Assembly: GCF_901709675.1 (NCBI RefSeq)
Contig: NC_051089.1
Coordinates: 4,130,476 to 4,194,475, forward strand
Direction of reading: 5' to 3'
DNA from: Syngnathus acus
Lineage: Eukaryota > Chordata > Actinopteri > Syngnathiformes > Syngnathidae
DNA length: 64,000 bases
Under the pieces are notes generated by a model. That model did not search any database. It was not told where the DNA came from and saw only the letters and a list, made by a program, of their open reading frames with translations. This document shows positions 11,331 through 38,900 of this stretch, in pieces; position 1 is the stretch's first letter, and the number at the start of each line of letters is the position of its first letter. The position numbers were made by a program, and so were the translations under genes.

Positions 11331-11840
11331 CCAACCTTTTCCACTGGCTGGAGCCAAATATCAAGAAACGACCCCGCATCTCTCTTTGGATGCTGGTAGT
11401 AGTCGCGAGTAATTACTGGGCTCAATGCTGCATCAATTATTCACACTTATTTACCCGCAAATAAACAAACATGCGAATAAATAAATAATGCAGCACCTTG
11501 ATTGACTCCAAACTTTTTTTTTTTTTAGGGAGGGGGGGGACTTCACGCATGATTCACTTCCATTGTGTCACACATATGCAAAAATAACAATAATCAGCTT
11601 GTGAATCCCATTTTGCAAAAGTCTGGAGGCTGTCTGCTTTCATTTTGAGCATCAGTGAGGAGTGTGTGTGTGCAAGTGCATGCATGTGTACGTGTGTGTG
11701 TTGTGGCCAGATATCTCCATCTAAGCCCCTGCGCTATAATTGAAATGGCGCATTTGGCTGCGGGCGGACTGTGAGGGCTGCTTTCTGCTGCGGCGTGCAT
11801 GCACGTCCGTGGACGTCATTTGATTTGAATGGCCTGAGGG

Positions 11841-11880
11841 GTGTGTGTGTGTGTGTGCGTGCGTGCGTGCGCATGTGCGT
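11841..11880 (+). repeat. GT/GC-alternating microsatellite
   Basis: A (GT)n tract passes into GTGC repeats. It is alternating purine-pyrimidine sequence about 0.8 kb upstream of the kctd15 first coding exon. Open frames across it are low-complexity. Confidence 0.8.
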
Positions 11881-12299
11881 GTGTCCCTTTGCAACAACAA
11901 CCACATCATCATCATCACCATCATCCACTCCAGACATTGAGGCGGAGAGCCGGAGAAGGAAGAGGAGGAATTCTCGGATGCTCTGTGCTGACTTTATCAA
12001 CAAGTTCTTATCGTTTTTTATTTTATTTTATTAGAGCACAGGAGAAATGGCTGACTGGCTCTCTTTGAACTTTGGAGATGGAGCTAAGCGCCTTTAAGCT
12101 CCAAATCGCCTCTGGGACTATTAGTGCAATCAGTTTTCCCTCTTTTTGTTGTTTAAACTTTGAGCAAAGGCGAATTTATGCTCTCTCTTTGTTGTTGTTG
12201 ATTTCTATTCTTATTTTCTCTCCAAAGCTTGGGAAGGCGCAGACACGTGCACGCGCACCCAAACATATAGGATAACTTCCTATCTGTGCGGGCGTAATT

Positions 12300-12641
12300 T
12301 TTTTGAGTCGAAGAGGGGAGGAGGTGAAGAGAAAGAGAGAGGAGGAGGAGGAGGAGGAGGAGGAGGGGGGGTTATATCACGCTTTTCTTTGCCTGAGAAA
12401 ATTGCCTTGGCGAGAGAGAGGAGTTGAGCTAATTGTAGCCTAATCCCTCGCCCAGAGGCGCTCGGGTAGCCCGGAGCGACATTCTTCTCCTTCGTCCTCA
12501 TCGTCATCATCCCTTTCTCCCTCTTGTCTTTTTCTTCGGGATTCTTCTTCTTCTCCCAATAAACGACAGGAAGACTTTAATTGAAAGGAGGAGGAGGTGG
12601 ACTAAGACGGGGGGAAGGAAGGAAGCAAGCTCATCTCATCG
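12300..12641 (+). promoter_or_regulatory. kctd15: kctd15 5' UTR / probable promoter-proximal region (start site not resolved)
   Basis: This purine-rich stretch directly precedes the first coding exon and includes a (GGA)n run at about 12340-12364. An in-frame TAA at 12603-12605 lies 36 nt before the ATG at 12642, so the N-terminus cannot extend further upstream in this exon. No clear TATA box or initiator can be assigned, and the 5' boundary is arbitrary. Confidence 0.4.
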
Positions 12642-28751
<16,110 letters not shown>

Positions 28752-30565
28752 AGCTACGGGGACGGGACCGCCTGGGAGAAAGTCCCCCTCCGCAGACCTT
28801 CATCCACGAAGGCCCAGGCTAACAGAGGCTCGTCTAACCCTCTGTGGGGAATGTAGACGTAAATTTGAAAAAAAAAAAAGGTTTGGAATTCCGGCCAAAG
28901 AGCAAACAAACGCGAGCAGCTTACTTGAACTATTAGGACCACCGGAGCCACCGCCACACATCTTTTTGGGAGTGTTTTTTTTTTTTTTAATCGGAAGAGG
29001 ACGGACACCATCCCAGTCTTCGTCTCCTTTCTCCAATATGAAGGATGGACACTATTCGAGCTTGTTGGAAGGGAGCGGCCGCCAGTGGATTCTCGATAGG
29101 GTTGCTTTTTTGGTTCTTTTGAGTTTTGACACCCAAATGTTTTCGTTCAACATATCTCCAGAAGACTTTAAGTCGCAGTTTTGATGAATGTGGGAAAAAA
29201 AAAAAGGCACCAATAGTTTACCAGTATGTCTCATCAAACAAGAGGTGTACTCTAAATGTTTTTGTTTTTTTGCACTTAATCACTGCCCATGTTGTCATCC
29301 AGACATGTCTACATATACATAGGGATTTTTTTTGGTCCTATACTCGTAGTATTTTTATTTTTTCCTACCAAAATCCAACCAATTGCTTAAAAAAATAACT
29401 TTTTTGCACCAACAAAAATACGTTATCACCGAATGAAAAGCATGAATGCTTCCATTTTTTTTTTCATTTTAAGTAAAACAAAAAAACAATGAGGAAATAT
29501 ATACATAAATCCATAATAAATCCATATTCTAATAAAATATCAGTTAAAAAATGTTAATATGAAATTAATTAATTTCATAAACAAAAGAAAAAAAACTAAC
29601 TACCTGTGTTAGTGTGGACAACTGAGCATTGCCTCCTCAAGTCATTTTGCAGGTACCAAAGCTAACAGGGTGCGTATTTTATTGATTGTACAAAGATTTT
29701 TTTTTCTCAACAGCGTGTTAAAAAATAAAATAAAATCCAAAAGGGTGTGTGCAATGCTGGCTCTAATGCTCTTTTGTCCCCCTGGCGGGTCTCTCGCTGC
29801 TTAAACGACTGACAGCCACCAACTTTCCGTCTTGTTGAATTATTTTTTTCTTTTTCGGTGCAGTTACGCTCTCCACAAAGAAGCGGTCGTGGGCGGGCCG
29901 TGTTTTCTCTCCATCAAAGCGCGGGGCCTGTGTGTCATGTTCCACATGCTCTTTGTTGCTTTTCACACACACTGATGGGAAGGATTGGATGTTTGTGGAT
30001 ACTTTTTCTTTTTTTGTGTGGGCCACCCACAGTCCCAACCAAGCAGTACTGGCTCTTCTCCACACGGGGCACTCTTACAATGGAAGCACACTTTTCACCG
30101 GGACTTTGGAGCTCAGCGTGTTGGGCTCTGGCGCCAGTGGAAATGAAGACTCCAAAAAGATGACTTTTTCCTGGGTTCAATTTTAAGGATGCTGTTTTCC
30201 TCTCCGTGGGGTGTTATTTATTTGTTTTGGCAGCAATAAAAGCACCTACTCGCACCCCTTGGAATAGTTAGAACCACATGAAGTCATGGGCCAGTGCTTG
30301 GCAGACCCAATTATTCGGATTCATGTTTTTACTCTTGAAAAAATAAGGACAAAAAAAGAATTCCAAGCATCACATTGTGTACATACAGACTGAAGCGTTT
30401 TAAAGGCTGTAATAATAATATTAATACTAATGATAATAATGTATATTATTTAAAGTGTTTAAAAACAATTAGACTGTGGTATTCAAGGGCATGTGTTCAT
30501 TTTGCAGTGTCTTCATTTAACTTTTCTGGTATATTTGCGATAATAAAAGGATGTACTGTATTGCT
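28752..30565 (+). other. kctd15: kctd15 3' UTR
   Basis: Non-coding sequence follows the stop. Candidate poly(A) hexamers are AATAAA at 30235-30240 and at 30542-30547. The distal one is followed by a GT-rich element (TGAGTGTGTCTT) near 30565, so a 3' UTR of about 1.8 kb is likely. Several poly(A) and poly(T) runs and A/T-rich segments occur. Confidence 0.6.
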
Positions 30566-30849
30566 GAGTGTGTCTTCTTCATTTGCGCCTTCCATACTTA
30601 GAAAATTAAAATAATTTTAAGCGAAAATCTGTCAATACAAATTTATCATGGTTCTTAAAATTTGTTGTAAATTGTGTAAATAGTCGTAGTGGCCCCTATT
30701 TTTTTTTATTTTAAATATATGCTACGGTCCGGTAAAAATTGACAGTGGGCCACAAATCGACCCCTGAACCATAGTGTGGACACCCCTGGCTTTGGTCACG
30801 CTTTAGACATTTTTATGTGGAAGAAATGAACAAAAGCTAGCATCTTGTC
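30566..30849. other. Gap between convergent kctd15 and taf4 ends, with MITE-like fragment
   Basis: About 280 bp separate the inferred poly(A) sites. From about 30690 to 30795 the sequence GGTCCGGTAAAAATTGACAG, then GGGCCACAAAT and GTGGACACCCCTGGC, resembles the degraded end of a repeat with GACACCCCTG termini like those elsewhere in the window. Confidence 0.45.
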
Positions 30850-32794
30850 AGTTTAGTAAACAGCTTATTTATTCCTTTATAAAATAGGTACAAATACATC
30901 AGTATTGTTTGTTGTTGTTTTTTTTGTCATTTCACACAAACAGGAAAATTCCAAGATATGTACAAGAGTTTACCAAAAATAACGTGGTTCTAATAAACAC
31001 ATAGGTCTTGTAAACAGTATTTACAAAATATCCTTACAGTGAAAGTTTTATTTTCCTATTTTTTCTTTTTCTTTTTTTTTTCTTTCTTTTTTTTCTTTTT
31101 TTTTTTTATATTGACCCAAGGTTTGGGCTAAAAAACCTCCAAGCGGTAAAAATGCCAAAGTAAATGAGATTGTTATTATAAAAAAAAAAATAATCAGTTG
31201 AGATCTATGCTGTTGTGCTTGTCAAAGAGCAGAAAAGAGGGAAATGTGCATAAAAGCCAATATATTTAAAAATAATAATAATAATAATAAAATAGTGTAT
31301 TTTACAAGATGTGACTTTAGAAGGAAAGTGTCAATACTGTTTAAAAGTTTACATTTCATAGCAATATTAAACAGACAGCTTTAAGAAGCCAGCTAAAACA
31401 GGGACTTTATCAAATCAATGAATACAATAAAATAAAAGTGCTGTCAAAATTCACAACAAAGCGCAACCAAGGGTTTGAAATATTTCAATTCACCAAAAAC
31501 TGCATAGGCCGAGATATTCAATTTAAATTATCAGTCATTGAAACAAACAAAGGACGTACATTAACATACAAGAATGACTTTGTGTTTCTACATTTACATA
31601 TAAAATAGTTTAAAAATGAAACATGATGTGTAACAAGATTGAATGCCTCACTTTTTCTTCACTGTTTTGAAACACTAAAAAATAAAAAACACTTGATGGA
31701 CTTGAAACATTCTTTTTTGTGGTTGCTCTTCAAACATTTGCACATGTCTGAAGTCAAAAACAAAGTGTGTGGGTTGAACTTGTAACTACGGCAACCAGCC
31801 CACCTCATAACAAACACTAACAGGTGAACAATATAAAAAGTGTACAAAGGCGTATTGAGGCCGCTGAAATGATTTTTTGTTTTCAAATTATAGAATACAA
31901 GTGTAATGTTACGAAAATAAAGTCTTAAAAGTGTCCTGTTAGACCTTGTCTGAATAAAATAAAGTTTCACTTCATAATAATAACATTTAAAAAAAAAAGG
32001 TGCTTATCAATAATAATTAATTTTCTTTTTTGTTTTGAACAATTGTTCAAAAAAATTCAAATATTTATATTTTTTGTGAAATAATAAATGTTTCTGCCAC
32101 AGAAATTTCATTATGAGATAATTATGTGGGGCTTTTCGGGAAAAACTACGTATAGTTCATGATAAAATGTCATAAATGAGACTTTTTTTTAAGAACGTTT
32201 TAGAAAAGGTTCAAACATACTGTACAATTTACAACAAAGCAAAGTGTCATTTCTGTGTAAAGTGTAAATTCATATTTGCACAAAACTGTGTGGAGCAAAC
32301 TCATCCTAATAAAATGGATCCTCCATTACCGTAACATTACAACTTTTAGTAGAAAATTATTGTTCTTGTCAGTGTGGCCCGAGTACACCTTTGTAAAATG
32401 GATTTGAAATGTGATGATATTAAAGATTCACTTTCATAAAACTCACGCTCTTTGCTATTAACGGAAAAAAAAAAAAAAAAAAGGAAATGTAACCAAACTA
32501 TTTACATTTACGGCGAGGGGGAAATGGTGTTGTTGAAATGTCCTTTTATTGACACGTGGTCAATAAATTGGCTGTTAAAATGTTTGGAACGCACGGAGGC
32601 CTTCAAACGTAATCATCGCTACGCAACATGAAACGCAAGACAGCAAAGACACAATGGATGCATTTTTTTTTCTGACATTTTCTTTTTAGCGTTTTCTTAT
32701 GCAAATGCATCCGGAAGCCGAGTTAGGACGAACGACGGCGAGCTGACACCTGATGTGAAGGCACGTGGCTAGAGGAGGAAGAAGGAAGCGCGGG
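30850..32794 (-). other. taf4: taf4 3' UTR
   Basis: A/T-rich non-coding DNA after the stop on the minus strand. A minus-strand AATAAA at 30873-30868 suggests cleavage near 30850, giving a 3' UTR of about 1.9 kb. A (TAA)n run lies at about 31271-31290. The end is inferred; other hexamers exist closer to the stop. Confidence 0.5.
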
Positions 32795-32971
32795 CTACTT
32801 GAGTAGAGCGCGGTAGAGCAGCAGCGAGTGGGCCGTGTCTCGCTCCTGCTCCATGTAGAAGATGAAGTCCCTGAGGTTGACGCGGGTGATGCGCTGACGG
32901 GCGTACTGGCGAGACGACGACGAGGGCGCCGACGACGAGCCCCCCGGGGAGCCCGCCGTACTGCCCGACAG
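32795..32971 (-). CDS. taf4: taf4 last coding exon
   Basis: 58 codons plus TAG at 32797-32795, phase 0, with acceptor TTTCTCGCCAG upstream. It starts with a Ser/Gly-rich linker and ends with the conserved C-terminus (TRVNLRDFIFYMEQER, then SLLLYRALLK), the family's most recognisable tail. Confidence 0.95.
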   Translation of the reverse strand: MSGSTAGSPGGSSSAPSSSSRQYARQRITRVNLRDFIFYMEQERDTAHSLLLYRALLK

Positions 32972-35900
32972 CTGGCGAGAAAGAGAAGCCAGGAAGACGA
33001 TTAGAGTCACTGTTTTGTGATTGAATAAGAAAGTATTCACCCCGGAACTTTGTGAAAGATTTATGAGAGTCTCACTGTAAATGGTGACAGGTGTGTGCCG
33101 TAATTTCAATTCGGAATACAACCGCATTCTCACTTATAAAAGGGTGTGTACACTTGTGCAATCATCACTCAATCTGTTGTGCATTTTTACTTGCAAAATT
33201 AACATTCAAATCCGCCAGCACCTCAACAGATTTTTAACTGTTTTCTTAACAAATCTGATTATTTTCGGGAAAATGTCCTACTTCCTTGATTTCCCCCCCC
33301 CCCCCCCAAAAAAAGTCAAAATTTTCAGGAGAAAAATGCCATATTTTTCTGGTAAATTTTTTAAAAACAACATGAAAAAAGAAGTACATTTTTCGTGAAA
33401 CTAGATCAGCTCAAAGTTGAATTTAGTTGACGGTCATTTTTTTTAAAAGAGTGATATTCAAGAAAAAAATATTTTCATTTATGCGCAGGCTTGGCTTTCG
33501 GCGTATACATTCAGATGAAAAGTTAAAACGAGACTAAACAAAAAACATTCCATGTTGGCTTTTCCATTTGCGTTAGTTCATACGATTGGATTTTATTGTC
33601 TTTGGGATAGTTTCCTTGGTTGAACCGCAACACCGGGGCGGAAACATGACTTCAGTATTCACTACATCACAGCAGTATTCGTGAAAAGCAATGTCCAATT
33701 ATTAAAATCATATCTAAGATGTCAGATTATTCCGCCCTTTCTGCTATCTGAGAAAAACCTTGGCAACAGCAAAAAAAAAAAACCTCGGGCTTGGATGGCT
33801 ATCGGCAATCGCCGCTAATAATCGATGCTACTGATCATTGCTCTTTGTATTTGTTCTAAAAAAAAAAAAAAAATGAACACGGGCGCTCACAAAGCAGCTG
33901 ATGGGAATCAATTAGCGCGCATGAAAAGAAAGGTGGTCGAGTGCCAAGTCCAAGTGGGTAAACAAGACAGAGTGTGAACCATTACAATGATTGCAACATT
34001 GTATAAACACAGCACAGGGTGCAGACAGGACCTAATTGTTAACATGTGACACATTCAAAACATGTCTACGAGTGGACTCAACAACCTTTACAACGTTCCG
34101 TACTGTAAATCGCTTACCAAATGTGACTTTAATATTGTCATACAGTACAGCATTTGTTTTTTTTTAGGGTTCCTTGCCCTATGAATGTTTGGGGCGCGTC
34201 TCATTGTCAATCACAGTGAACGTGAAAGATGAGCCCGCCCACGGCTACGCCAATTACTACCAATCACAAGGAAGCGTGCTGACAGCACCGTGGAGTCGAC
34301 CAATCAAAGCCATGCGTCCACCTGGACGGATGGACAGGGACTGGCCGCGGGGGGGGCAAGAGAAACGTTAAGCTTGGCGACGAGCGAGAGCTCTCCGACG
34401 TTAGCCTCGAGTGACACAAATCCACACGGAAAGGTCAGTACGGGAAATTCCCTATTCTGTCAAAACCAAAATAAGGACATTAAGACTTGGTATCCGTGGC
34501 AACCAGGCAAAACTAGGATATAATGCCGTGGACTGAAAACAAAAGTAACAAAATGATCAGGTCAAAGCGGGTGAAAGGAAACGCGAAGAATAAGGGGGGA
34601 GAAAAAAAATGAGAAGTCCGATCCACGAGGCAAAAATCAGCATCTGTCATTTTATCTGTTGATGGGCGCTCCCAGGCATCATGTCACATGACATATCCAT
34701 CCTGCCCAACGTGCGGGAATACTTTCGATACATCGCTTTAGACGTTTGACTTGTTTGCAGGAACAGGAACATCGACTTCCGTGTCTTTGAGAGCGCTACG
34801 ATATTTCACGTCTTCTTCAATACTCTCCAGGCGAGCGGCAGAGATGCTCGTAGGTGTCTCAAGGAATTTACATTGAGCGCTTTATTGTGTGAGGGGGTGG
34901 AGATGGGGTGAAAGGCGGCGTTGGTGGGGAGAGAGAGAGGGGGGGGGGGTTCTTGATGATGACTGGCTTTGAACCCTGAGTGGCACCTGTGCCTTGATGC
35001 CGGAGCCAATATTGGATTTGGCCCAGGTCACAGCTCAGGGCGCTGGGTTAATGGCCCGCTTTGCCAGGCACACACTTCAGCTCGGCCCCCGCCCCGGCCA
35101 ACCTGCTGCCTCAGCACTACATCACTACACGCACACACATTTCTCCAGGTAGCTAGTTGCATGATGGTTGCAAAATGCTGTGCTGCATGGAAAAAAAAAA
35201 AAAAAAGAGCGTTGTTCGCCCATGTTGGCTGAGAACTCGATCAGCCTTCATGAGGCATTTGATGATGCAACATTGTTACTTTGACTCTATTTAAAAATAA
35301 ACATGTTAAACTGCAAGAAGGACAAATACAGCTGGGAATTGAAATCCCAGAAAATGTACAGCTCGGTGAAAACTACGGGTCAAGACATTAAGGGTTTGAT
35401 ATTTCAGGACCAAACTGAACTGGAGCGAACTCTTGATGGAATCGGGACATAACGGGGTGAATGCCAAACGGAAAAGCTTTCCCACATGTTTGCATTTGAG
35501 CGGAGGATCGCCGCTTCGTCCCTCAGCGGTGTTTACGGTGCCCGATGCAACAACCCCTCTGCCCCTGCCCCCCCCCTTAATCTCTGCACTTGGCCCAAAA
35601 CGTCTTTCCTACGGCCGCCATTAATCAGCAACAGAGACTTTTTTCTCTCTCGCTCTCTTGCCTTGCCCTTCCCTCCTCCCCTCTTTGCCAAACGCCCACA
35701 GACACGCTGGATGAGGCCATTTTGAAAGAGTTAACAGATGTCGGCTGATTGTCCCCGGGCAATCCAACATTGCCAGGGTGATGTATTTGATGTGGAGTTT
35801 ATTCAGCTCTAATAAATGTATCAAGAATTATAATAATAATTCGCAGATGTACACGAGCAGATTATAAGACAGAGCTTCTCTTTGAAGCAAACGAGCCAAG

Positions 35901-38900
35901 ATGCCAAGATTAACACAACCCCAAAAAAAAGGGGGGGGAAGGAAACGAAATGGTTCGGTCCGCCCGTAATTACCGAGATGTCGGAATGGACAAAAGACCT
36001 CTTGTTGCTTTGACAGGTTCCCTTCGATAGTGCTAGCAAACTTTGAGAAACAGCACCATCTTGTAGTATACAAAATAAATGTTGACGGGATTTAGCGAAA
36101 TACCTCCATAGCAAACTACTCTTATTTATTCCGCAAGTAAAGAGATAGCACATGTTTGAAAATGGCCGCTCCCAAAGCACGTTCATAAAGCACAAAAACA
36201 TCTCGGCGGCTCCATGGCAATGCATAGCAACCGTGCCGAATTTCAGTCAAGGAGAAAGAAGGCAAAAAAGCAAAAAGAAAAAAAAAAAAAAACACCTTAT
36301 TACTTCTAACTCCTGCAAGCCATTTTGGTCTCCAAAGGTTTTGGAGCGCCGCAGGCCATGTGTCTGCAGTGTTTCGGGAAATGACTTGCCTTCGCACGAA
36401 CACTGCTGTGCTCTGCAGCGTTGCTGCCCCCCAGCATCCCCCGCTCAATTTCTGCTTAACCCCTTCCTGCCTTGCCGTGCTCTGACTCACTGCTACAGAG
36501 CCGCTGTCATATTGTGGAAAAGTGTTCGGGGGGGGACGACGAAGCGGACCAGCTTTTTTTTGCCAGCTAGCACATTAGCTGCTTGTCTTAGTCGGCCACT
36601 TGAGCGTGTGATGGCGTTTGACAAAGGTGGCGGGAATAGGAGGGAGGAGGGGGGGGAGGCTCGACGAGGAAGAAAGACGCAGTTCCACTTTGGCTCCCAC
36701 AATGCAGCAGTGTGTATCAACGGCGGATTAAATCTGCAAACTCGTTGACACAACACATAATTAAAACATCTTCGCTCCGGGTCAGGAATTTTCTAATTAG
36801 CGGTGTACTGACAAAGCTGCAATTCCATCGCCCTGAGTTTCAAAGTCCACAGGTTAGCGCCAAGATGAAAGGCCCGGCCCGGAGGCGCTAACTCTCCTGC
36901 GGCTTCGGGAAAGGGGGAGCGGCACGCACACACAATTCCTCAGAAGACAGTCACGAGGTCACCGCAGCTAAACACCCCGAACCTGCCTTCTAAACAAAAG
37001 CAAACTTCCCCTGCCTGGAAACACTTTTTTTTAAAACCCCTCTGAGCCACATTAATTAGCTGTTATTTAGCACAGCGGCTTGCTAACGTTAATGGTGGTA
37101 GCGCTAGCAAGCAGCATCATGTTTAACGGCACCCGGGTTGGTCATGAGATATTTCCACAGAGTCCATTGTTTTCTTCTTAGCTGTTCTCGCATGAGCGTA
37201 GCATCGCAAATAACAGTCGCAAAAAAAAAAAAAAAAAAGTTACTCCCGAGTCACTAATGGCTTTCCGAGCTGGACGATTAACACAAGGCCAAGTATCGCA
37301 AGTACAACTTTTTTTGCCCACATTAAATATTCAAAGCGTTTCATATGGAAAATGAACCCAATTAAGAGTTATAAAACAGGAGAAGCGTAATGAGTCTCAA
37401 GTCAGAACACTCGTCTTCAGAAGCGCTTTGGCTAATGAGCCCGTGTTGGTTTTACGCATGCCGCCGCGCGTCCAATGGCGCACCGTCACTTGTTAATTTT
37501 TAATTCCAGTTGAATGAGAGGGTGGCGACTCAGTTAATAATGACGGCGTGGTGGTTTTGAGGCAGGCGGTCCGCCCCTTTGATGTCTTTCATGACAAACG
37601 CTACGACTAGTTAGCGGTCCAAAAGGTAGCGCGCGGAAATGACCAAGCACGTCCAAAAACGGCCTCATTAGCGACGGGGATATGCTAGCTTGAGCTAAGT
37701 AGGGCGGGCTGAAATGAAAAGTGGCCGCGCTAGATGTGGATGGCAGACATTTGCGGTTCTTGATCTGAAATGAGCATAAATGGCCATGTTTGACATTGTT
37801 AAGACTTCACACTTCACACCAGTCCCTGGCACCTGATGTGAGTGACTACGCGAGAAGGCTTCATTAGCACGTTAGCTAACGTTGCCGCCACAGCGGCCCG
37901 ACGCCAGATAAGCGGTAGAGAATAGATGGATCGGAATTATTCATATTAATTAACAAATATCTCGAAAAATATGTTTTATAAACTCAAAGTAATTGCTGTT
38001 GTTATGCATTCTGTTCAAATAAATATATAATTTAATTACATTCATTAAAAAGGAGACAATTTAAAATAAACAATTTGAAACACCTAAAAAGGTACAGAAA
38101 TGTTTTTAGTTTTTGAAGTTTGCCACATTGAGTTTTTCAATTACATTTTAGCCCGAATAAATGCGATGCCTTTATTTCCCTTTTTTTTGATAAATATGAA
38201 GATGGCAGACATTAGAAGTTGGTGATCCTTGATCTTAAGTCGATATAAACGGGGCCATTTTTGACAATGTCTAGCTTTCACAGGGCTTGCGATCTACGCC
38301 GCCACAGCTGGTCCCCGTGCACCTGATGTGACTTGACTGCGTCTGAACAAGAACAGCTCTGATTAAATTCCGAGGCCCTACTGGGGGAACCAGAAGAGTC
38401 GTAGAGTCATGTTTAATATAGATGGCCCAGAAAGATGAACCGACAACGTGATGAAATATTCGCCGGTGCGCTCCACCGTTTTTGACCCCCAGTGTCACAG
38501 GCCTTTTATCCGGCATGCCGCCAGGCCGAGAGGCGGCGTTGGTTTTGGGAGATAAACTAGCTTCAGACAAAAGATCCCGGCTGATTTGACATTTGCTACA
38601 TTTGGTGTCATCCATTGTTCAAAAAGGAATTCCGGCGTGGGATCGTCGCAACTTTTCGGCTTTGTTAAATTGTACTTGACTTTTTCACAAGCGATACGTT
38701 TTTGAGGCCTCATTTTTTCGCCTTGCTGAAAATCACAGCAAAAGGCTTTTGGGAATTTTGGTTTAGTCCTTTGCGTCTGGAAGTTTGCAAGTTGTTTCTG
38801 TCTAGCCAGACTTTTTACCAGGGTACAAAAACATGTAGCTAAACGCACGTACGTTAGATTCACAAACTTGGTTTTTCATATTGGTATGGCAACAAACTGC

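Larger units (their letters stand above)
3116..12300. other. Intergenic region between chst8 and kctd15
   Basis: About 9 kb with no supported gene. Recognisable content, listed separately, is a degenerate repeat near 3.2 kb, an AT/CA microsatellite at 4.57 kb, a hAT-like MITE at 6.1 kb, a SINE head at 8.1 kb, a retroelement-like tail at 9.1 kb, a hAT transposase relic at 9.3-9.7 kb and a DNA-transposon-like relic at 11.1 kb. The rest (about 4.7-6.0, 6.4-8.1 and 10.3-11.1 kb) looks single-copy and non-coding. It may hold regulatory DNA for kctd15, but nothing in the sequence alone proves that. Confidence 0.6.

Noticed and set aside
36152-36748. 198-codon open frame in the taf4 intron
   Set aside because: No recognisable domain, a low-complexity lysine run and no splice support. 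Chance open frame.
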